Positions 1 to 5,193 of a stretch of 5,193 nt of DNA are shown piece after piece (the stretch's first letter is position 1; each line of letters begins with the position of its first letter). Source of the DNA: Deltaproteobacteria bacterium (GTDB lineage Bacteria > Myxococcota_A > UBA9160 > SMWR01); the NCBI GenBank assembly GCA_019313605.1, contig JAFDAW010000210.1:1-5193 (forward strand). The letters are read 5' to 3'. Under the pieces are notes generated by a model. The model ran no database searches. It had not been told where the DNA came from and worked only from the letters and a program-made list of their open reading frames with translations. A program made the translations under genes and the position numbers.

Positions 1-81
1 GTCAGCAGCCGACTGTCCGAATGGCTCGACGACGAGGCGCAGATCGTGTCGGAACTTCCGATCAGCGCGGCTCTGCACTGA
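1..81 (+). CDS. C-terminal end of an upstream gene, function unknown (partial)
   Basis: Frame 1 is open from the window edge to a TGA at 79-81 and gives 26 residues, starting VSSRLSEWLDDEAQIV and ending in AALH. Nearly every codon ends in G or C, which matches the codon use of the clear genes in the window. The peptide is acidic and helix-like, as protein tails often are. The competing frame across the same bases (ATG at 21) gives an arginine-rich, low-complexity peptide typical of a shadow frame. The stop lies 14 bases before the ATG of the glycosyltransferase gene, so the two are probably co-transcribed. Twenty-six residues are too few to name a family. Confidence 0.7.
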   Translation, partial: VSSRLSEWLDDEAQIVSELPISAALH

Positions 82-95
82 CATCGCGGCTGGCT

Positions 96-1433
96 ATGTC
101 GCGTGCCCAAAACCAGTACCTCGATCGCTACGCGGAACCCGAAGCGCGCGCACTCAGCCCACTCCGGCGCCAATTCGGTCACGTGCTGACGATTCCCGCC
201 TACGGCGAAGGGCGCGAACTGCTGCAGGCGCTGGCTTCGATTCCGGCGGGTGTGCTCGGCGAAGTTCTGACCGTCCTCGTCATCAACGGCCGCACCGATT
301 CTCCTCCTTCGATGAGAGAGGCAAACCGCGCGGCGCTCGAAGCGCTTCGCGCGGATGGTGACCGTGGCATCCCGCTCGGGCCCAATGCCACCGTCCACGA
401 ACATCCGCGAGGCGCGCTGCTGCTCGTCGACCGCGCGACGCAGGGACACGAGCTTCCACCGCGACACGGCGTGGGCCTGGCGCGAAAGATCGCAGCGGAC
501 ATCGCGCTGGCGCTCTGGTCCAAGGGGAACGTGGCGTCTCCGTGGATTCACTGCACGGACGCGGATGTGACGTTGCCCACGGATTACTTCGAAGCGGCCA
601 CTCCCGAAGTTGCTGGCGACTCAGACGCCGCCCTCCTCTACCCCTTCCGACACGTCGACGCGACCCGCGAAGCACTCGAATACGAAATCTCACTCCGCTA
701 CTACGTAGCCGGGCTTCGATTCGCGGGCTCACCCTACGCGTTTCACACCATCGGCAGCACCCTCGCCATACACGCCATCGCGTATTCACGAGTGCGCGGG
801 TTTCCGAAGCGCCTGGCCGGCGAAGACTTCTATCTGCTCAACAAACTCGCGAAGGTCGGAACGATTCGCTCGCTCGACGGCGAACCCATTCGCCTCTCCG
901 CTCGCGCCTCGAAGCGCACGCCGTTCGGGACGGGGCGCGCACTCGAGCGCGCCCGGGATCACGAGCGCGATCTCGCGCCGCTTTGCGTCTATCACCCGGA
1001 CGTCTTTTCCGATCTAGGCGCCTGGCTCCAAACCCTCGACGCACTCGCAGAAGCCGGAGATGCAGCGGACCCCACCGATCTGCTCGCGAAGCAGATTGGG
1101 GCCTGGCCCTCCGCGGACGCGCAGCGGCTGGCGGTGCAGCTCGATGAAGTCGGCGCGTGGGCAGCCGCCCGCATCGGCGTGCAGCGCTGCCGAACCCCCA
1201 TCACCCGCGCAAAACACCTCCACGGCGGCTTCGACGCCTTCCGAACCCTCAAATTGATCCATGCACTCCGAGCGGGCGGGCTCGCTTCGATCCCACTCCG
1301 CGAGGCCCTATCCAAAGCTCCCTTCGTCAGCGCGACGGACGGTGCACGCCTGGAGGAGCTGAGGGAGCAGCTCGCGGACGCGGAGCGGAAGAACGTGCGA
1401 TTAGAGTCATCTGCCAAAAATCTTCGACTTTGA
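96..1433 (+). CDS. Glycosyltransferase, GT-A fold, family 2-like
   Basis: The product is a 445-residue cytosolic protein with no signal peptide or membrane segment. It probably transfers a sugar from a nucleotide-sugar donor; donor and acceptor cannot be read from the sequence. The N-terminal half looks like a GT-A domain: VLTIPAYGEG (residues 30-39) as the first nucleotide-binding strand, LTVLVING (about 58-65) as the second, GVGLARKIAADIAL (about 125-138), then CTDADV, where Asp155-Ala-Asp157 is the DXD-type metal/donor motif. GEDF (242-245), before a leucine-rich helix, sits where family 2 enzymes carry the catalytic acidic motif. Residues from about 290 onward are a C-terminal region I do not recognise, ending in a short charged helix (415-435) with coiled-coil character. 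The ATG at 96 is chosen over the ATG at 21 because the earlier one would overlap the end of the upstream gene and add an arginine-rich shadow peptide. The ribosome-binding site is weak, as expected for a gene translated close behind another. The last dozen codons are AT-rich, unlike the rest. Confidence 0.72.
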   Translation: MSRAQNQYLDRYAEPEARALSPLRRQFGHVLTIPAYGEGRELLQALASIPAGVLGEVLTVLVINGRTDSPPSMREANRAALEALRADGDRGIPLGPNATVHEHPRGALLLVDRATQGHELPPRHGVGLARKIAADIALALWSKGNVASPWIHCTDADVTLPTDYFEAATPEVAGDSDAALLYPFRHVDATREALEYEISLRYYVAGLRFAGSPYAFHTIGSTLAIHAIAYSRVRGFPKRLAGEDFYLLNKLAKVGTIRSLDGEPIRLSARASKRTPFGTGRALERARDHERDLAPLCVYHPDVFSDLGAWLQTLDALAEAGDAADPTDLLAKQIGAWPSADAQRLAVQLDEVGAWAAARIGVQRCRTPITRAKHLHGGFDAFRTLKLIHALRAGGLASIPLREALSKAPFVSATDGARLEELREQLADAERKNVRLESSAKNLRL

Positions 1434-1511
1434 AACTCAAGACTTCCATGAGATCAATAATAGATCCATATTTTGGTGTTTTGAGTAGTCCATGACGTCA
1501 GGCTCTTCAGA

Positions 1512-1540
1512 TTGAAGCTTTAAATGCCGATGTTTATACT
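1512..1540 (+). promoter_or_regulatory. Candidate sigma70-type promoter for ilvBN
   Basis: The -35 box TTGAAG (1512-1517) matches four of six consensus bases. The -10 box TATACT (1535-1540) matches five of six. The spacer is exactly 17 bases, the optimum. Transcription would begin near 1546-1548, giving an untranslated leader of about 83 bases before the ilvB start. Position, orientation and AT-rich setting all suit an ilvBN promoter, but the start site is inferred. Confidence 0.55.
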
Positions 1541-1558
1541 ATATCCCCACGGGGATAT
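1541..1558 (+). promoter_or_regulatory. Perfect palindrome next to the -10 box; candidate operator
   Basis: ATATCCCC and GGGGATAT form an exact 8-bp inverted repeat around a central AC. The site begins on the base after the -10 box and spans the predicted transcription start, which is a classic place for a repressor dimer to block initiation. As RNA it could form a short hairpin (7 bp, 4-nt CACG loop) followed by GAAGTTTT, so a weak terminator is the main alternative. The regulator is unknown. Confidence 0.42.
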
Positions 1559-1612
1559 GAAGTTTTAACGAAATAGAACGATATTTTACTCGCATCTGCC
1601 TTTCTCTGAGCT

Positions 1613-1621
1613 AAGGTGAGG
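1613..1621 (+). promoter_or_regulatory. Ribosome-binding site that decides the ilvB TTG start
   Basis: AAGGTGAGG is a good Shine-Dalgarno match and ends 8 bases before the TTG at 1630. An in-frame TAA at 1612-1614 excludes any earlier start, and the first in-frame ATG is codon 46, inside the conserved IlvB fold. TTG at 1630 is therefore the best start. Confidence 0.65.
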
Positions 1622-1629
1622 CTTCGAAT

Positions 1630-3381
<1,752 letters not shown>

Positions 3382-3382
3382 G

Positions 3383-3904
3383 ATGAGCGCAGCCATCGAA
3401 CTGAAGCCGGTTCCGCAGCAGATCCACACGATCTCGCTGTTCGTCAACAACGTGCCTGGCGTCTTGGTGCGGGTCGCGCTCGTCTTTTCGCGGCGCGGAT
3501 TCAACATCGAAAGCCTGGTGGTGAGCCCCGGTGCCGAAGGCCGCTTCTCGCGCATGACGGTCACCTGCTCGGGCGAGCCCGAAGTACTGGAGCAGATCAT
3601 CAAGCAGCTCGCCAAGCTCGTGGATGTCGTCCACGCAGTCGACCACACCGGAGATTCCGCCTACGAGACGGAGATCGCGCTGATCAAGATCGAAGCGCCG
3701 CTCGCGGAGCGCACCGAGATCCTGCAGGTCGCGGAACACTTCAAGTCCCGCGTGGTCGACTACGGGAGCGAATCGATGATCCTGCAGGCCTACGGCTCGA
3801 GCGAAAAACTCGACGCCCTGATCAGCCTGCTCCGCCCCTACTCGATCGCCGAACTCGTCCGCTCGGGCAAACTACTCATGGCGAGAGGCAAGAGCGCGAC
3901 CTAG
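3383..3904 (+). CDS. ilvN: Acetolactate synthase, regulatory (small) subunit
   Basis: The 173-residue regulatory subunit binds IlvB, raises its activity and normally confers valine feedback inhibition. The N-terminal ACT domain spans about residues 14-88 and begins HTISLFVNNVPGVLVRV. Asn23 and Gly26 in NNVPG, and Asn41 in RRGFNIESL, align with E. coli IlvH Asn11, Gly14 and Asn29 of the valine site, so feedback sensitivity is expected. The C-terminal small-subunit domain (about 95-167) follows, with ETEIALIKI, RVVDYG and the usual ending around ELVRSGKLLMARG. The length is that of the long-form small subunits (IlvH type, about 160-175), not the short E. coli IlvN or IlvM, so the gene could equally be called ilvH. 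The start at 3383 is one base after the ilvB stop; the in-frame TTG at 3356 would add nine unconserved residues and overlap ilvB. The gene ends with TAG at 3902-3904 before a hairpin-rich gap. Confidence 0.95.
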   Translation: MSAAIELKPVPQQIHTISLFVNNVPGVLVRVALVFSRRGFNIESLVVSPGAEGRFSRMTVTCSGEPEVLEQIIKQLAKLVDVVHAVDHTGDSAYETEIALIKIEAPLAERTEILQVAEHFKSRVVDYGSESMILQAYGSSEKLDALISLLRPYSIAELVRSGKLLMARGKSAT

Positions 3905-3938
3905 AACGCTAGACCCCATTCAACACGTAGTCCCTGCT

Positions 3939-4008
3939 TGGGGAGTGGGGTGCAAGAGCTACTCGCTCGAACCCCATGTCGCTCGCAGCTCTTGCACCCC
4001 ACTCCCCA
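3939..4008. repeat. Long inverted repeat 1: 22-bp perfect stem, 26-nt loop
   Basis: Bases 3939-3960 are the exact reverse complement of 3987-4008; the arms contain GGGGAGTGGGGTGCAAGAGC and its complement. The loop is 3961-3986 and contains TCGAACCCCATGTC at 3967-3980, flanked on each side by CGCTCG. The stem is much longer than an ordinary terminator and is not followed by a T run on either strand. It starts 35 bases after the ilvN stop, so an ilvN transcript would include it. Possible roles are 3'-end protection, a transcription barrier between convergent genes, or part of a dispersed palindromic element. Confidence 0.9.
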
Positions 4009-4046
4009 GTGATCCCATTTGCCTGTGCGAAGAAAACCCACATACC

Positions 4047-4066
4047 AAAAGGCCCTCTCGAAAGGG
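4047..4066 (-). terminator. Weak candidate intrinsic terminator for the CoA-transferase gene
   Basis: On the - strand CCCTTTCGAGAGGG (4066 down to 4053) can form a 4-5 bp stem with a tetraloop and is followed by CC and TTTT (4050-4047). It lies about 140 bases beyond the CoA-transferase stop. The stem is short and the T run is only four bases, so this is a possibility only. Confidence 0.25.
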
Positions 4067-4076
4067 AGCGCCACTG

Positions 4077-4144
4077 GGGTTCGATGACGGGAGGCCATCG
4101 GGCGACATGGGGTTCGAGCCCGATGGCCTCCCGTCATCGAACCC
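4077..4144. repeat. Long inverted repeat 2: 27-bp perfect stem, 14-nt loop
   Basis: Bases 4077-4103 are the exact reverse complement of 4118-4144, with no mismatch in 27 bp; the arms include GATGACGGGAGGCCATCGGG. The loop, 4104-4117, is GACATGGGGTTCGA, whose full reverse complement occurs in the loop of the first hairpin at 3967-3980. Its inner edge is about 60 bases from the CoA-transferase stop, so that transcript would carry it. No T run follows on either strand. Confidence 0.92.
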
Positions 4145-4203
4145 GGGCAACCCACCCCGCAAAAGAGCGGTGAGCCCCAGAGCGAACGCACGGTCGTCGT
4201 CAG

Positions 4204-5193
4204 CTAGAAAACCGTACCCGCCGCGCGAAGCGACGCGAGTTCCGATTCGTCGATTCCGATTTCCGCGAGCACTTCGTCCGTGTGCTGGCCCAACGTGGGC
4301 GCGAAGCCGCGAACCCTCGCAGCGGTGCGATCGAAGCGCGCGGCGGGACGAACGTGGCGGATCCGTCCCGCATGCGGGTGATCGATCTCCTCGATCAGCC
4401 CGTTGGCAGCGATCTGCGCGTCGGTGAGAAGCTCGTGGCGCTCCAGGATCGGCGCGCAGGGTACCTGTTCCGCGTCGAGCCGCTCGAGCCAGTGAGCCGT
4501 CGTTTCGGTGCGTAATATCTCGTTCATCAATTCGAGGCGTTCATCCCAGTTTTCGATCCTCGCCGTGCCCGTCGCGAACAGGGGATCGCCGATCAGTTCC
4601 GGGCGATGCGCGGCCCGCGCGAAGCCGGCCCATTCGGCATCGGAAACCGTACCCGCGGTAATGAAACCGTCCGACGTTTCGAATACCAGGTCTCGCGCCT
4701 GCGGTTTGCGGCCGTGCCGACCGGATTCGTCTCCCTCTTGCACGAACGTGTAATGCAACATGCCTTCGGGCCAGAGAAAGGACACCATTGCGTCGAGCAT
4801 CGCGATGCGGACGTGTTGCCCCTCTCCAGTTCGCTCGCGCGACAACAACGCGGCCGTCATCGCCTGCGCGGCCGTGAGTGCAGTCAATTTATCTGCCACG
4901 ATCGTGCGCACCATGCGCGGGCGGCCGGTTCCGCGATCTCGTTGCACGGCGGCGAACCCCGACGCCGCCTGGATGATCGGGTCGTAGACCCGTTGTTGCG
5001 CGTAGGGCCCCTTCTCACCAAACCCGCTGATCGAGACGTAGATCAGATTGGGAGCAACGGCGCGCAGTGCAGATTCGCCAACCCCCATCCGCTCCGCGGT
5101 CCCCGGGCGAAAGTTCTGCACGAAGACATCGGCGGTCACCACCAACCGCTTCAACAATGCCACGCCTTCCGGCTGCTTCAGATCGATTGAGAT
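4204..5193 (-). CDS. CaiB/BaiF class III CoA-transferase (N-terminus beyond window)
   Basis: The enzyme would move coenzyme A between carboxylic acids in the cytosol through an aspartyl-CoA anhydride; the substrate cannot be told from sequence. The frame is open to the window edge. The visible 329 residues begin ISIDLKQPEGVALLKRLV, which matches the conserved block usually found some 60-80 residues into the family, so the GTG at 5163 is not the true start. Then follow DVFVQNFRPGTAERMG, YVSISGFGEKGPY, the YDPIIQAASG stretch, and GEGQHVRIAMLDA, whose Asp (encoded at 4794-4792) aligns with the catalytic Asp169 of formyl-CoA transferase. The end is typical too: HPHAGRIRHV, then APTLGQHTDEVLAEIG. 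It ends with TAG at 4206-4204 and converges on ilvN with 299 bases between. Family members act on formate/oxalate, carnitine, bile acids, 2-methylacyl-CoA and aromatic succinates, and nothing nearby chooses among these. Confidence 0.93.
   Translation of the reverse strand: MSIDLKQPEGVALLKRLVVTADVFVQNFRPGTAERMGVGESALRAVAPNLIYVSISGFGEKGPYAQQRVYDPIIQAASGFAAVQRDRGTGRPRMVRTIVADKLTALTAAQAMTAALLSRERTGEGQHVRIAMLDAMVSFLWPEGMLHYTFVQEGDESGRHGRKPQARDLVFETSDGFITAGTVSDAEWAGFARAAHRPELIGDPLFATGTARIENWDERLELMNEILRTETTAHWLERLDAEQVPCAPILERHELLTDAQIAANGLIEEIDHPHAGRIRHVRPAARFDRTAARVRGFAPTLGQHTDEVLAEIGIDESELASLRAAGTVF

Larger units (their letters stand above)
1434..1629 (+). other. AT-rich intergenic region and ilvB leader
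   Basis: This 196-base gap separates the glycosyltransferase stop from the ilvB start. Its composition contrasts with the GC-rich genes on both sides; for example, 1531-1590 has 19 G/C in 60 bases. It holds a promoter candidate (1512-1540), a palindrome (1541-1558) and the ilvB ribosome-binding site (1613-1621). I see no RNA gene, no leader peptide rich in Leu, Ile or Val codons, and no clear terminator for the glycosyltransferase gene. An 8-base palindrome TGACGTCA at 1493-1500 lies upstream of the -35 box and may be chance. Confidence 0.75.
3905..4203. other. Non-coding gap between convergent genes, rich in palindromes
   Basis: These 299 bases separate the ilvN stop from the CoA-transferase stop on the opposite strand. 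Several reading frames cross it on both strands, but they are produced by the inverted repeats, lack recognisable motifs and have no ribosome-binding site I can support. The content is two long perfect hairpins (3939-4008 and 4077-4144) with a weak terminator-like hairpin between them. From 4145 to 4203 I see nothing beyond a 4-bp hairpin (CCGC at 4157, GCGG at 4167). Confidence 0.8.

Noticed and set aside
1432..1486. Terminator after the glycosyltransferase (ACTCAA at 1434 and TTGAGT at 1481)
   Set aside because: It has only 6 bp, is AT-rich, has a loop of about 40 bases, and no T run follows.
1557..1568. Leader peptide for attenuation of ilvB (ATG AAG TTT TAA)
   Set aside because: It has only three codons and no run of Leu, Ile or Val codons, and no alternative hairpin pair follows it.
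4108..4130. tRNA fragment or phage attachment site, because GGTTCGA resembles a tRNA T-loop
   Set aside because: The flanks do not form a 5-bp T-stem and no acceptor, D or anticodon arm can be drawn; the motif is explained by the repeat unit.
3939..4144. CRISPR array
   Set aside because: There are only two hairpins, their stems differ in sequence, and there are no regularly spaced direct repeats.
3939..4144. Integron attC site
   Set aside because: The stems are perfect, whereas attC sites are imperfect, and I cannot see the conserved core GTTRRRY / RYYYAAC pair; there is no integrase or cassette context.
3945..4427. Frames crossing the hairpin gap on both strands as a small gene
   Set aside because: The similar peptides on opposite strands come from the palindromes themselves, and no ribosome-binding site or known motif is present.
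4606..5190. Forward frame opposite the CoA-transferase
   Set aside because: The - strand frame has continuous family conservation, including the catalytic Asp; this one is its shadow.

Overview
This is a GC-rich bacterial window with strong G/C bias at third codon positions. It is probably from a Gram-negative chromosome. The protein style (a planctomycete/deltaproteobacteria-like acetolactate synthase and a class III CoA-transferase) would fit a Myxococcota-, Binatota- or Desulfobacterota-like lineage, but this is an impression and the lineage is not proven.

Layout. (1) Positions 1-81 hold the last 26 codons of an upstream + strand gene of unknown function. (2) Positions 96-1433 encode a GT-A-fold (family 2-like) glycosyltransferase, best started at the ATG at 96. 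(3) Positions 1434-1629 are an AT-rich intergenic region. It carries a good sigma70-type promoter and, directly after the -10 box, a perfect 8-bp inverted repeat that could be an operator. (4) Positions 1630-3381 (ilvB, TTG start) and 3383-3904 (ilvN) encode the catalytic and regulatory subunits of acetolactate synthase, the first shared enzyme of branched-chain amino acid synthesis. They are separated by one base and must form one operon. (5) Positions 3905-4203 are a non-coding gap between convergent genes. It contains two long perfect hairpins (22-bp and 27-bp stems), and the whole 14-nt loop of the second is complementary to the centre of the first loop. (6) Positions 4204-5193, on the - strand, encode a CaiB/BaiF class III CoA-transferase whose N-terminus lies beyond the window.

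How the genes relate. Only ilvB and ilvN clearly work together: IlvB makes acetolactate or acetohydroxybutyrate from pyruvate or 2-ketobutyrate, and IlvN gives the complex activity and valine feedback. ilvC, a common next gene, is absent here. The glycosyltransferase was probably transcribed with the gene before it and is unrelated to the ilv operon. The CoA-transferase converges on ilvN, and the hairpin-rich gap lies between them.

The most unusual item is the twin-hairpin block at 3939-4144. It could be a dispersed palindromic element or a structured 3' region with a loop-loop interaction. The promoter-plus-palindrome upstream of ilvB is the next most testable feature.
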